A DNA stretch of 22,371 nucleotides from CAZFVY01 sp964522665 (GCA_964522665.1 CAZFVY010000114.1:1-22371), one strand, 5' to 3'; shown: positions 1 to 8,388, counted from the stretch's first letter. The notes: generated from the letters alone by a model not told the origin. A program made the numbers and translations.

Positions 1-436
1 CTTTGGCTTGCGGGCTGGGAGCGACCAGATGGGTTACCCCCAAAGCGGAAAAGGCACGACACGACTCGCGGGCGGGATTTAGATGCGTCTGCCACGGTTG
101 CCTTGCCCGTTTGGCTGGACTGACGCGGCGATTGTCGCCAGACCCGATTCGAGCAAGCGTTTGGAAGCGAGAGAGTTTGGACGGACAGAACGGGCGACCA
201 AGGAGTCGCTTGGGGGTCGAATTGCGCGCCGTGCGCCCGTGCCGGCGCGGTAAACTGAAGGTTCCGGCTAGTCGATGGGCTATCGCCTATCTTATTTGCC
301 GTCAAGCTGTTATGATTTACGGCTCTTTCAATTGACGGCGCGCGGATCGATTGTTACAAATCAGCATCATGTTGCCGTTCATTGAGGCCATCTCATTTTG
401 CTTTGCCCGCTCCGCCGCCGTTAACCCGTTCCGCTC
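1..436. other. Non-coding stretch upstream of pyrH
   Basis: I see no convincing gene here. One plus-strand reading frame (3-335) is open, but its product is rich in Arg and Cys and resembles no family I know. I looked for tRNA, tmRNA, RNase P and SRP RNA signatures on both strands and found none. In many bacteria pyrH follows rpsB and tsf; neither gene is visible here, so pyrH appears to start its own transcript. The last 100 bases are richer in A+T and hold a promoter candidate. Confidence 0.5.
332..360 (+). promoter_or_regulatory. Candidate sigma70-type promoter for pyrH
   Basis: A -35 box TTGACG (332-337, five of six consensus bases) is followed after 17 bases by TACAAA (355-360, four of six). 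Transcription would start near 367 and give a leader of about 70 bases before the pyrH start. The match is by eye only and no start site is known. Confidence 0.4.
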
Positions 437-1162
437 ATGAAGAAAACTCCCAAACCGAAATATAGCCGCATTTTGATAAAACTGAGCGGCGAGGGCCTAG
501 GTGGTCGCGCCGGCGTCGGCATCTCGGCCGAGTCGGTCATGGACATGGCGCGGCAGGTCGGCGAAGTCCGCCGACTAGGCGTCCAAACCGTCATCGTGGT
601 GGGTGGCGGCAACATTTTTCGCGGCTCGCAAGGCAGCGAGCAGGGGATTGAGCGCGCGACCGGCGACTACATGGGGATGTTGGCGACGGTGATCAACGCC
701 CTGGCGCTGCAAGACGCGCTGGAAAAGGGCGGCGTCGCCACCCGGGTCCAAAGCGCGATCGCGATGTCCCAAGTCGCCGAACCGTTCATCCGGCGCCGCG
801 CCGTGCGGCATTTGGAAAAGGGGCGCGTGGTCATTTTCGGCGGTGGAACCGGGAACCCCTACTTTTCGACCGATACCGCGGCGGCGTTGCGGGCCAACGA
901 GATCGGCGCCGAGGTGATTCTGAAAGCGACGAAAGTCGATGGCATTTACGACAGTGATCCCAAGAAGAATCCCGACGCGAAGCGATTTAGCAAGATCACC
1001 TACCTGGAAGCCCTGCAACGGCAGCTCAAGGTCATGGACTCGACCGCCTTCTCGCTCTGCATGGACAATAAAATGCCGATCATCGTGTTCGATCTGTTCA
1101 AGCCGCACAATCTGCGCCGGGTCGTATTGGGTGAGGAAGTGGGAACGCTCGTAACCAGCTGA
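437..1162 (+). CDS. pyrH: UMP kinase (uridylate kinase)
   Basis: This enzyme phosphorylates UMP to UDP with ATP in cytoplasmic pyrimidine synthesis. The 241-residue length is normal for bacterial PyrH, a hexameric member of the amino-acid kinase family unrelated to eukaryotic UMP/CMP kinases. Visible signatures are the N-terminal KLSGEGL nucleotide-binding strand (residues 15-21), the GGGN loop followed by IFRG (56-63), and a GGTGNPYFSTDTAAALRA segment typical of the UMP-binding region. The C-terminal half has the usual KATKVDGIYDSDP segment. The start is the ATG at 437; there is no clear Shine-Dalgarno sequence. frr follows 107 bases downstream on the same strand, the classic order, and the two are probably co-transcribed. 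The identification is secure. Confidence 0.97.
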   Translation: MKKTPKPKYSRILIKLSGEGLGGRAGVGISAESVMDMARQVGEVRRLGVQTVIVVGGGNIFRGSQGSEQGIERATGDYMGMLATVINALALQDALEKGGVATRVQSAIAMSQVAEPFIRRRAVRHLEKGRVVIFGGGTGNPYFSTDTAAALRANEIGAEVILKATKVDGIYDSDPKKNPDAKRFSKITYLEALQRQLKVMDSTAFSLCMDNKMPIIVFDLFKPHNLRRVVLGEEVGTLVTS

Positions 1163-1269
1163 ACTTGCGGCGCGACCGGACACGGCGGAAGCCGTAATTC
1201 ACGCGGCGAGCGGCGCGAATTCTGAAACCGACGCTATACACCTGGAACCGAATCAACTACGCTTAGCCT

Positions 1270-1830
1270 ATGGCCATCGACGATATTTTGCTGGAAGCAG
1301 AAGAAAAGATGATGAAGACGGAGGAAGTGGTGCAGCACGAGTTTTCGGGCGTCCGCACCGGTAAGGCCTCCGCCGGATTGGTGGAAAACGTGGTCGTGGA
1401 GGTTTACGGGTCCCAGATGCGTATCCGCGAACTCGCGGGCATCACGACGCCCGAGCCGCGCATGATTTTGATCCAACCCTGGGACGCCACCACCGTCCAC
1501 GCCATCGAGAAAGCCATTCAAAAAAGCAACTTGGGGCTGAATCCGTCCGTGGACAAGAAGAACATTCGCATCGTTTTGCCAGAATTAAGCCAGGAGCGGC
1601 GCCTCGAGTTCTCGAAAATCGTCAAGAAAATGGCCGAGGATGGCCGGGTGGCGATTCGGCATGTCCGGCGCGACAGCATCGAGCACTTGCGCAAAATCGC
1701 CAAGAGCGGCGGGGTCACCGAGGACGAGATCGAGACCGCCGAAAAAGAAGCCCAAAAACTGACCGATCAATACATCGCCAAGATCGACCAGCACCTGACC
1801 CACAAAGAAAAAGAGATCATGACGGTTTGA
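1270..1830 (+). CDS. frr: Ribosome recycling factor
   Basis: RRF acts with EF-G to split the post-termination ribosome and release mRNA and tRNA. The product is 186 residues, the usual size (about 185). It shows the canonical central signature FSGVRTGKASAGLVENV, then YGSQMRIRELAGITTPEPR at the start of the beta domain, and a C-terminal helix built around RHVRRDSIEHLRK, the conserved ribosome-contacting segment. It lies 107 bases after pyrH. Its stop codon overlaps the 3' end of the convergent epimerase gene by 14 bases, so the two transcripts must read into each other. The start is an ATG with no obvious ribosome binding site. The identification is secure. Confidence 0.97.
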   Translation: MAIDDILLEAEEKMMKTEEVVQHEFSGVRTGKASAGLVENVVVEVYGSQMRIRELAGITTPEPRMILIQPWDATTVHAIEKAIQKSNLGLNPSVDKKNIRIVLPELSQERRLEFSKIVKKMAEDGRVAIRHVRRDSIEHLRKIAKSGGVTEDEIETAEKEAQKLTDQYIAKIDQHLTHKEKEIMTV

Positions 1831-2557
1831 GGCCCTCGGTCCCCGCCAAGAATTCCAACGCGTTGTCCTGTGGCGCGTAACCCAATTCCCGCCGCGCGTT
1901 CCCCAAATCGAAGCGGCAACCGGTGTTGTTCGACAACCCGAAGTAAATTCCAAACGCAAGCGGCGTCGCGATAGCCAGTTCCAGCAGTTGCGTCAAATCC
2001 CGCGGGCTGCACCAGTGCGTTTGCAACTCCGGCTGAGAGCGTAGAATCTCGCGGTCCGGCGGCTGAAACCAGCACAACCGGATGCAGATCATCGACATCC
2101 CGTATTTGTCCGCGTAGTGCCTTGCCAACGCCTCTCCGAAAACCTTGGTGCAACCGTACACCGTCGAAGGCCGGACCGGCATATCGGTCGTGACCGCCGC
2201 GTCGCGCCCGTAGTTCAGGATCGTCTGCCCGGTGCTCGTAAAGATCACCTTTCGCACCCCGGCCTGGCGGGCGGCTTCGAAGGCGTTGTAAACCCCGAGC
2301 AGGTTCATCGGCAGCAGCCTGGAGACGAAATCAGCCTCGTCCGAAATTGCCGCCAGATGGATCATTGCCTTGACCCCCTGGCAGGCGTCCCGGATCGCCG
2401 ACAAATCGCGTATATCGCCCACCACGGCCTCGTCATCGCCTTCCGTCGGCAGCGGCTTGGCGTCCAACAAGCGCAAGGCGAAGCGCGGACGAAGCAGCGG
2501 CAGGATGCGCGGTCCCACGCGCCCGCCCGGACCGGTGATCAGGATACGTTCGCGCAT
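1817..2557 (-). CDS. NAD-dependent epimerase/dehydratase (extended SDR family)
   Basis: This is a 246-residue protein with a Rossmann fold that binds NAD(P). The N-terminus carries the glycine motif ITGPGGRVG (G9, G12, G15). An acidic residue at the end of the second strand (LLDA, D32) favours NAD over NADP. The catalytic pair is Y134-x3-K138 (YGCTK), with the STG segment at 108-110 near the expected serine. It is shorter than typical sugar-nucleotide epimerases (about 310-330). The size and motifs recall uronate dehydrogenase-like or small NAD-dependent epimerases, so the substrate is probably a sugar or uronate; this is not resolvable here. It is transcribed against frr with a 14-base tail overlap and divergently from the TPR gene. 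The family call is firm, the substrate unknown. Confidence 0.85.
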   Translation of the reverse strand: MRERILITGPGGRVGPRILPLLRPRFALRLLDAKPLPTEGDDEAVVGDIRDLSAIRDACQGVKAMIHLAAISDEADFVSRLLPMNLLGVYNAFEAARQAGVRKVIFTSTGQTILNYGRDAAVTTDMPVRPSTVYGCTKVFGEALARHYADKYGMSMICIRLCWFQPPDREILRSQPELQTHWCSPRDLTQLLELAIATPLAFGIYFGLSNNTGCRFDLGNARRELGYAPQDNALEFLAGTEGLKPS

Positions 2558-2712
2558 CGATCAACCTTGCCACTCGAACCGGATGGCCGGCGTCTGTGCC
2601 GCGTAGATGTGAAGAGAATTCATGACAGTGGTCAGAGAATGATTTTCCGGGGCCAAAGGCAACGCCTATTTGCTTTTCAGACGCATTCTAAAGGGCTAAA
2701 CCGTTGCGGGAA

Positions 2713-3210
2713 ATGAAGCCTCTGTCTCCCGCCGACGCCCAGCGTCTGGAAACCGCGCAGACCGCGCTGCGACAGGAGCAGACTGAGGTGGCGCAGGCGG
2801 CTTGGGACCAAATCGATCCCGAGTGCCGGCTCCATCCCCAAGTCTTGGAGGTCCAATGGGAGTTGCTTGCCCGCGCGTGCGACTGGGGCGCGGCCCTGGA
2901 AGTCGCTCGCCTGCAATGTGAAATCGCGCCGGAAGAGGAATCGGTCTGGATGTCGCGGGCGTACTGTTTGCACGAATTGAAACGGGTTCCCGAAGCGTAC
3001 ACTCTCATGCTGGAGGTGGCCGAACGCTTCCCCGCGTCGCCAGCCGTCGCCTACAGCCTGACCTGTTGCTCGTGCAAACTCGGCAAGATTGACGAAGCCA
3101 AGCGCTGGCTGCAAAGAACCGTCGATCTAGGCGGCCGCGCCGGCGCCAAGATCATGGGCCTCGAAGACCCCGACCTCGCGCCGCTTTGGCCGCAGATTTG
3201 CAGCCTTTAA
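2713..3210 (+). CDS. Small TPR-like protein
   Basis: This is a soluble protein of about 165 residues with no signal peptide or membrane segment. It consists of paired amphipathic helices that look like tetratricopeptide repeats: segments rich in A, L, W and Y such as AQAAWDQIDPECRLHPQVLEV and SVWMSRAYCLHELKRVPEAY, and KIDEAKRWLQRTVDLGG near the C-terminus. TPR proteins are scaffolds for protein contacts; no partner is evident. I chose the ATG at 2713 over a TTG three codons upstream (2704). The gene is divergent from the epimerase gene with about 155 bases between them and is probably monocistronic. The repeat assignment is by pattern only. Confidence 0.75.
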   Translation: MKPLSPADAQRLETAQTALRQEQTEVAQAAWDQIDPECRLHPQVLEVQWELLARACDWGAALEVARLQCEIAPEEESVWMSRAYCLHELKRVPEAYTLMLEVAERFPASPAVAYSLTCCSCKLGKIDEAKRWLQRTVDLGGRAGAKIMGLEDPDLAPLWPQICSL

Positions 3211-3319
3211 CCTTTAAGGTTTAATACCCCGGCCGGTGCGAATCTGGCAGGGCCTTTCCTCAACCACATTGGCGCCTAAATTTGGCTCAACTGGGCCTAC
3301 TTTTGACGCCGTTCCAAGG

Positions 3320-4654
3320 CTAAAAGTCGGTCAAGACACCCACTTGAAAGAACTCCTGCGCCAGTCGGTTCGTTAACGTAAAATTGGTTTGGCCGGGATC
3401 GCCGGTCGCCAAGAGACTCCAAGGCGCTCCCGCGTTCAAGCCGCTGGACCGATAAAGCTGGTAGGTCAAAAGGTTCAAGGTATTGGTCAGACTGAGTTGA
3501 AACGCGTTGGCCACGGTCGGTTGGATCGTGAGCGCCGGCTGCGGTGGCGTGAGGATGAACGGCAGGATGCAGACGGGCGAGGCGGCGGCGAGCTTCTTGT
3601 GGGTGTCGGTCAACAATCCCGTCTGTTGGTCGATCGTGTAAAGCCGGATGTCGCCGGAGTCCTGCCCGGCGACGATGCAGTAGGCGCCGGTCGGGTCGAG
3701 AGCGAAATTTCGCGGCGTGGCGCCGGTGATTTGTTGCTGCGCTAACGTCAACGCGCCGGTGACCGGGTCAACCGAAAAGACCGCGACCGAGTTGTAGCCG
3801 CGGTTGGAGCCATAGACAAATTTGCCCGAAGGATGGACCACGATTTCCGCGCCGGTGTTGCTGCTGGCCGCGACCGCCGGCACGGTGCCGATTTTTTGGA
3901 AACTCGCGAGCGTGCCGTTCGTCGAATCGAAGTTGAAGGCGAGGATGGTCGAAGCCGTTTCGCAGATGACGTACGCCCGTTTGAACTGTGGATCGAACGC
4001 CATGTGCCGCGGGCCCGAACCGCTCGCCACCGAGGTAATCAGCGTCGTGTTGGTCGTCAGCGTGCCGGCGACCGCGTCGAAAATATACGACCGAATCTGG
4101 TCCAACCCCTTGTCGCAAACGAACGCAAAATGGTTGCTGGCGTCCAGCGTGATACAATGCGCGTGGGGAGCGGTCCCGGGGTGTTGGATATGCGCGGTGG
4201 CGGCGCCGAGCAGGCCGTTAGTTAGAATCGGGAAGACCGTCACGCTGCCGCCGTTGTAGTTGGCCACGATGACGTTCCGTCCGGTGCGATCGACGACGAT
4301 GTGGGCCGGCGCGCCGCCGTTCGAGGGCATTTGATTGAGCAGCCTCAACGTGCCGTTGGTGGCGTTCACGGAAAACGCCGAGACCGTGGCTGGACCTTCG
4401 TTGACCGAGTACAAGTACGCCCGGTTGGGAGTCATCGCGATAAAGGAGGGATCGGTCGTCGCCACCGCTTGGCTGATGGTGCCGAACGTCCCGGCGCCCA
4501 GGTTCAAGGTCGATTGATAAATCACGCCGGAATAGGTGCCGACGTAGAATCGTTCGATGCCCGGAGCCGGCGTTGCGGCCCGCGATTGGCTCCCGGCGCC
4601 AATCAGGGCGACGAAGGATGCGGTCAGGAGTCCGGCGCGAAATCGATTGAACAT
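3320..4654 (-). CDS. Secreted lactonase-type seven-bladed beta-propeller protein
   Basis: A signal peptide (about residues 1-27, basic start then LLTASFVALIGAG, cleaved near SRAA) directs this 444-residue protein out of the cytoplasm. The body has the repeated blade pattern of the 6-phosphogluconolactonase/YbhE family (Pfam Lactonase): DPSFIAMTPNRAYLYSVNE, GGAPAHIVVDRTGRNVIVAN, TAPHAHCITLDASNHFAFV, GPRHMAFDPQFKRAYVICE, AEIVVHPSGKFVYGSN and TPRNFALDPTGAYCIVAG. A C-terminal module of about 70 residues, ending near EFFQV, resembles the terminal module of the neighbouring exported protein. True 6-phosphogluconolactonases are cytoplasmic, so an exported form probably acts on another lactone or only binds. 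The ATG at 4654 is preceded by an AAAAGG sequence; a TTG two codons earlier is less likely. It lies 90 bases after the 939-residue gene, probably in one operon. Confidence 0.82.
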   Translation of the reverse strand: MFNRFRAGLLTASFVALIGAGSQSRAATPAPGIERFYVGTYSGVIYQSTLNLGAGTFGTISQAVATTDPSFIAMTPNRAYLYSVNEGPATVSAFSVNATNGTLRLLNQMPSNGGAPAHIVVDRTGRNVIVANYNGGSVTVFPILTNGLLGAATAHIQHPGTAPHAHCITLDASNHFAFVCDKGLDQIRSYIFDAVAGTLTTNTTLITSVASGSGPRHMAFDPQFKRAYVICETASTILAFNFDSTNGTLASFQKIGTVPAVAASSNTGAEIVVHPSGKFVYGSNRGYNSVAVFSVDPVTGALTLAQQQITGATPRNFALDPTGAYCIVAGQDSGDIRLYTIDQQTGLLTDTHKKLAAASPVCILPFILTPPQPALTIQPTVANAFQLSLTNTLNLLTYQLYRSSGLNAGAPWSLLATGDPGQTNFTLTNRLAQEFFQVGVLTDF

Positions 4655-4744
4655 ACTCAACCTTTTGCCGGCGGCGCGTGGCGCGTCGAGCCAGTCCGGG
4701 GACGTTGGCAGGCTGGTCTCATAAAATGCGCGCGACTCTCGGGG

Positions 4745-7564
4745 TTATTTTGCCACGCGATAAAATCGCCTGACTTGATTGAGCGGAACGCCGACCGGGC
4801 TGGCGCCACCGCCAGATACGGGGGTATAGGGACCGGCGGCCTCCGCCGCGCTTTGCAGCGCGCCGCCGCCCGTCCACGAGAGCTGGAGCGTGGTTCCGGC
4901 GAGGCTATACGTGAGCACGATCGGCCCAGCGGTGGTTTCCGCCGGGCCAAAGCCGGTCGGGGTATAGGCGTTGTTCGTGGTAAACAGTAGTTTGTCGAAA
5001 ATGAACCCGTCTTCGCGCATCCAAACGTTGATGACGTGGGGGCCGATGTTGGAGACCACGAGCGTGGCCGGCGTGCTCGCCACCGTGGTGCGGGACCAAA
5101 CATAGCCTCCGGGCGGAAAGCCGGTGATCTTGGCGCTGGTGTCGGGCAGCACGCCGTCGATGCCGACGTTGACCGAATCGTTCTGGCTCGGTCCCGGGGC
5201 GCTGTCCGCGAGCGCGCGGACCCAGACGTAGTACGTGCCAGCGATGGCGAAGTTCAGGTTATAGTCCAGCCGGGGGCTGATGGTGATATCCGTGTTCACA
5301 TTAAGATTCACGTTGGGCAGGGCCACCATCGCGCCATCGCCCGAGAAGCCGGCGTTCGTCGTGGTCAATTCCCAATCGGCGCCGTTCGATAAGCTCGGGG
5401 TATTCGTGTTGAAGTGTTCCGCCTCGACGGTCACCAAGCCGGGGATGGCCGCGTTGCCCAAGACCGAAAAACTCCATTGCTGGTCGTACGGCGCGCCTCC
5501 ACTGTCAGTGAAGACCAGACGCACCGTGTTGGCGCTGCCGGCGGCCAGCGGGTTGGGCGGCTGATAGGTCAACTGCGTAAGGCCCGGCGTCACGGGATCG
5601 GCGCTGATCGCGGCGGCCACGGCGGCGCCGTTCAGACTTAACTTAAGGGTATTGGTAAGCGCCGTGGCGCTGCCGTTGACGATGGTGAGGGCGATGCCCG
5701 CGTTCGGCGCGACGTTGATATCGCCCGGCTTGGGGGAGGTCGTGTATTGCACGTACGGGTGACTCACGCGCGCGTCTTTGTAGGCGACGAGGCCGCCGGA
5801 CGCGGTGTCGCCAATCAGGATGCGATTACCCTGCGGCGTGACCTGGTACCACTCGAGGCTGCTGTCGCCCACGCCGGAAAACCAGAGCAGCCGGAACGGG
5901 TAGATGCCCGCTTGTTGGACAAGGAACGAGAATTGTTTTTCGCCTTCCGGACGGCTTTTGTCAAAGGACGCGATTTCGGGCGCGAAAAGGTCCCGCGGAT
6001 TGGCGCCCGCGGTCAGGCGAAAGCCCGACTCCCGATACGATCCGGGCGCGGTCGTGTTGTAGTTCCGGACGACGTCCACGCCAAAGGTGTAGGTTCCCGG
6101 CGCCAGATTGAGAAAGGTCATGATCTCCAAGGCGTATTGGTCGGTCCCGACGAGACCAGGCGGGTAGCTGTCATTGCTGAAAAACCCGGTCGGGCTGGAC
6201 GCGGTGCTGAGGTCGATGTAGTTCGGGATGTCGAACGTGCCGTCGGCGTTGGCCCCGCTCAGGTCGGCGATGTTCGGGAGAATCGTGCCGTCGAGCGGGT
6301 TCGTGAGCTTGTTCGCAAACTGCAGTTCCGCCCGCTGCACCGACGTACCGACGTCCACCGAGATCTGGTGCGTCCGCACTTTGAAACCGGACGATGTGGT
6401 ATCGACGCTGGCGGCGCTGACGGCGTAACTCGCCGGCAACGTCAGATACGGATACACCGTGAACGAGTAGCTCACGGCATTGGTCTTCGGCGGCACGGCG
6501 TCATCGGCGAAGGCCAGCGCGACGACATGCGTCGAGCCAGGCGCCAGGAGGGCGGTCGGACGGTAGGTGATCGTCGTCAGCCCGCCGGTCTTGTTCACCG
6601 TGGCCGTGACGGCTGCGTCGTCCAGTTTTAGCTGAACGGAGCTCGCGACGGCGTGGCTCGTTACGTCCTGCAATTGGATCGCAATCGCGGCGTCCGGGGA
6701 AACGCTGCTGCCACGCGGAGCGGCGGATTGAATGAAGGCGGCTTGTGAAACCTTCGTCGTGATGGCGAGGTTATCCACCCAATAGAGATCGATCGGGTCC
6801 CCCACGAATCGTTCCGCCGCGGCGTTCGCGGCGAGCGCAAAGCGGCCCGCGATCGGCGCGTAACAAAGGAGGTTCGTGAACACGACGTTCGTGCCGTAAA
6901 AGACGTCGAGCGTGCCTTCCGGGTGGACTTCGATCTTGACCGATACGAATCCCTGCCCGGTTGACAAGTAGTTGACCAATTTCGTGGCGATGATTTGATT
7001 GGCGTAGGTGACTTCAATCGCCGGCGCCTCGTTGGCCGGGCCGGCGTTGTTGAAGGTATCGAACGAGACGCGCAATCCGCTGCCGATCCCTTCCTCGGGC
7101 AAATTAAAAACCCCGTCCGGAATGTCCGGGCCAAAGTTGAAGCTTATTCCGTCGCCATGAAGCACCGTGCTGGTGTCGCTGCCCGTGCGCAGATCGAACT
7201 TCGCGACGAAACTGCCGACCGGTTGACCGTTGTCCAAGTCATCCAAGACGAGAAACCCCGCCTGGCCGTTCGCGGTGTTCATCTTGAGGACCCCGGGGCC
7301 GCCCACGCCACCGGTCACGTCGGTCGCCGCGGTTCCATAGAGCGTCCCGGGAATCGTGTCGGTCGGCTCGAATCCGAGCGTTAGACTCCCCGCCTGCGCC
7401 CGAGGGGAGAGGCAACCGAGGATCAGCGCCAACCCCACGGTCCGGGCCAGCCAGGCGGCGCTCGGGGAGGACGCCGACTCTCGACGATGGGCGCCTGGCA
7501 GCGGCGCCGCCGCGCTGAACCAACGTTGAGGAAGCAAACCGCGGGAAACGCGTGACATGTTCAT
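4745..7564 (-). CDS. Large exported multidomain protein (lectin-like, Ig-like and carbohydrate-binding-like modules)
   Basis: This is a 939-residue exported protein of unproven function. A long basic N-region is followed by a hydrophobic core (TVGLALILGCL) and a likely cleavage site after RAQA near residue 58. Residues 60-275 resemble a legume-lectin/concanavalin-like fold (DGISFNFGPD, SFDTFNN, VKIEVHPEGTLDVFYG). Next comes an Ig-like module, then a jelly-roll region of about 200 residues ending in PFRLLWFSGVGDSSLEWYQV, reminiscent of PA14-like domains. A second Ig-like module follows. A carbohydrate-binding-like module beginning VEAEHFN contains YYVWVRALAD and WMREDGFIFDKLLFTTN. The C-terminus ends with an Ig-like module closing on RRFYRVAK. 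No catalytic domain is recognised. A role in binding polysaccharide at the cell surface is inferred. It is the first gene of a probable operon with the lactonase-type gene and lies next to a two-component system. Confidence 0.75.
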   Translation of the reverse strand: MNMSRVSRGLLPQRWFSAAAPLPGAHRRESASSPSAAWLARTVGLALILGCLSPRAQAGSLTLGFEPTDTIPGTLYGTAATDVTGGVGGPGVLKMNTANGQAGFLVLDDLDNGQPVGSFVAKFDLRTGSDTSTVLHGDGISFNFGPDIPDGVFNLPEEGIGSGLRVSFDTFNNAGPANEAPAIEVTYANQIIATKLVNYLSTGQGFVSVKIEVHPEGTLDVFYGTNVVFTNLLCYAPIAGRFALAANAAAERFVGDPIDLYWVDNLAITTKVSQAAFIQSAAPRGSSVSPDAAIAIQLQDVTSHAVASSVQLKLDDAAVTATVNKTGGLTTITYRPTALLAPGSTHVVALAFADDAVPPKTNAVSYSFTVYPYLTLPASYAVSAASVDTTSSGFKVRTHQISVDVGTSVQRAELQFANKLTNPLDGTILPNIADLSGANADGTFDIPNYIDLSTASSPTGFFSNDSYPPGLVGTDQYALEIMTFLNLAPGTYTFGVDVVRNYNTTAPGSYRESGFRLTAGANPRDLFAPEIASFDKSRPEGEKQFSFLVQQAGIYPFRLLWFSGVGDSSLEWYQVTPQGNRILIGDTASGGLVAYKDARVSHPYVQYTTSPKPGDINVAPNAGIALTIVNGSATALTNTLKLSLNGAAVAAAISADPVTPGLTQLTYQPPNPLAAGSANTVRLVFTDSGGAPYDQQWSFSVLGNAAIPGLVTVEAEHFNTNTPSLSNGADWELTTTNAGFSGDGAMVALPNVNLNVNTDITISPRLDYNLNFAIAGTYYVWVRALADSAPGPSQNDSVNVGIDGVLPDTSAKITGFPPGGYVWSRTTVASTPATLVVSNIGPHVINVWMREDGFIFDKLLFTTNNAYTPTGFGPAETTAGPIVLTYSLAGTTLQLSWTGGGALQSAAEAAGPYTPVSGGGASPVGVPLNQVRRFYRVAK

Positions 7565-7601
7565 TTTGGCGAGTGGGTAATTAGTGGGCGCTGGGATCGC
7601 G

Positions 7602-7657
7602 GGTTGACCGAAAACAACGCGCGACCAGGGGACAAACGGATGGTTTGACCGGGAACA
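7602..7657. repeat. Imperfect direct repeat upstream of the exported-protein gene
   Basis: Two similar words, GGTTGACCGAAAACA (7602-7616) and GGTTTGACCGGGAACA (7642-7657), occur 40 bases apart between the response-regulator gene and the start of the exported-protein gene. The spacing is close to four helical turns, so they could be paired binding sites. They were found by eye and may be chance. Confidence 0.3.
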
Positions 7658-7661
7658 GTTT

Positions 7662-7679
7662 GGGCATTGAGCAATACCC
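7662..7679. promoter_or_regulatory. Operator-like palindrome upstream of the exported-protein operon
   Basis: The arms GGGCATTG (7662-7669) and CAATACCC (7672-7679) are inverted repeats matching at seven of eight positions with a two-base centre. The element lies about 100 bases upstream of the exported-protein start at 7564, in the minus-strand promoter region, and just beyond the response-regulator gene. LuxR/NarL-type regulators bind short palindromes as dimers, so this is a plausible site for the adjacent regulator. That assignment is inference. Confidence 0.4.
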
Positions 7680-7698
7680 TAGTCCGCCGGCGCGCACG

Positions 7699-7726
7699 CC
7701 GCCATCCCCAAAAGCGGGGATGGCGG
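7699..7726 (-). terminator. Stem-loop at the end of the response-regulator gene
   Basis: The arms CCGCCATCCCC (7699-7709) and GGGGATGGCGG (7716-7726) pair perfectly over 11 bp around a six-base loop. The element starts 12 bases after the response-regulator stop on the minus strand. No T-rich tract follows, so it may be a weak or factor-assisted terminator, or an mRNA-stabilising hairpin. Confidence 0.6.
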
Positions 7727-7737
7727 AGGCAGGACGC

Positions 7738-8388
7738 TCAATCCGGGAAGGAGTCGGCTCCCGGCTCGGAACGAAGTTTTGCGACGGCCTCGATGCGGCT
7801 GCGCACGTGCAATTTCTGGCAGATGTGCTTGACGTAGGTCCGCACCGTTTCGACGCCGATGTTGAGCTTTTCGCCGATTTCCTTGTAGATGAATCCCGAG
7901 GCCAGCAGGGCCAGCACCTGTTGCTCACGGGGTGAAAGATTCCCGCTCTCCTCCGGCGCGGGGTCGAACTGTCGAAAATAATGCACAACCTTGCGCGCGA
8001 TGTGGCTCGACAACGGCGCGCCCCCCTGGGAGACGTCGCGAATCGCGTGCAGCAATTGTTCGGGCGGACTGGATTTGACCAGGTAACCGCTGGCGCCCGC
8101 CTTGAGAGCCTTCAGAATCCGCTCGCTGTCCTCATAGACCGTGACCATGACGATTTGCACCGACGGCGCGATCCGGCGCAATTCCGCGACGCATTGAATG
8201 CCGGACATACCAGGCAGCCGGATATCCATGAGCACGACGTCCGGTTTGAGCGCCGGAATGAGCTTGAGTCCCTCCTCCGCCGAGGCGAAGGCCCCGACGC
8301 ACTGGATGTCGGCCGCGGTCGCGAGAAGTTCCACCAACTGCTCGCGCAAGCCGCGGTCATCTTCAATGATGGCGACGGTACGGCTCAT
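7738..8388 (-). CDS. Two-component response regulator, NarL/LuxR family
   Basis: This 216-residue protein has a receiver domain followed by a LuxR-type DNA-binding domain. The receiver shows the acidic pocket E9-D10-D11, the phospho-acceptor D55 (VLMDIRLPG), the switch residue T83 and the conserved K105 (GYLVKS). The helix-turn-helix spans about residues 147-210: LSPREQQVLALLASG, then IYKEIGEKLNIGVETVRTYV. The architecture and length are standard. The gene starts 3 bases after the sensor-kinase stop, so the two are translationally linked and almost certainly partners. Phosphorylation by the kinase would promote dimer binding. The likely targets are the exported-protein genes immediately downstream, where a palindrome lies. 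The family call is secure; the regulon is inferred. Confidence 0.93.
   Translation of the reverse strand: MSRTVAIIEDDRGLREQLVELLATAADIQCVGAFASAEEGLKLIPALKPDVVLMDIRLPGMSGIQCVAELRRIAPSVQIVMVTVYEDSERILKALKAGASGYLVKSSPPEQLLHAIRDVSQGGAPLSSHIARKVVHYFRQFDPAPEESGNLSPREQQVLALLASGFIYKEIGEKLNIGVETVRTYVKHICQKLHVRSRIEAVAKLRSEPGADSFPD

Noticed and set aside
150..175. A GATTCGAGC sequence similar to a tRNA T-loop
   Set aside because: The flanking bases do not form a T-stem or acceptor stem and no cloverleaf can be built on either strand.
3..335. A plus-strand open frame upstream of pyrH
   Set aside because: Its Arg/Cys-rich product resembles no family, it has no ribosome binding site, and open frames of this length are common by chance in GC-rich DNA.
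3205..3235. A small palindromic AACCTTTAAGGTT-like sequence after the TPR gene
   Set aside because: The stem is short and A/T-rich with no following T-tract, so it is too weak to call a terminator.
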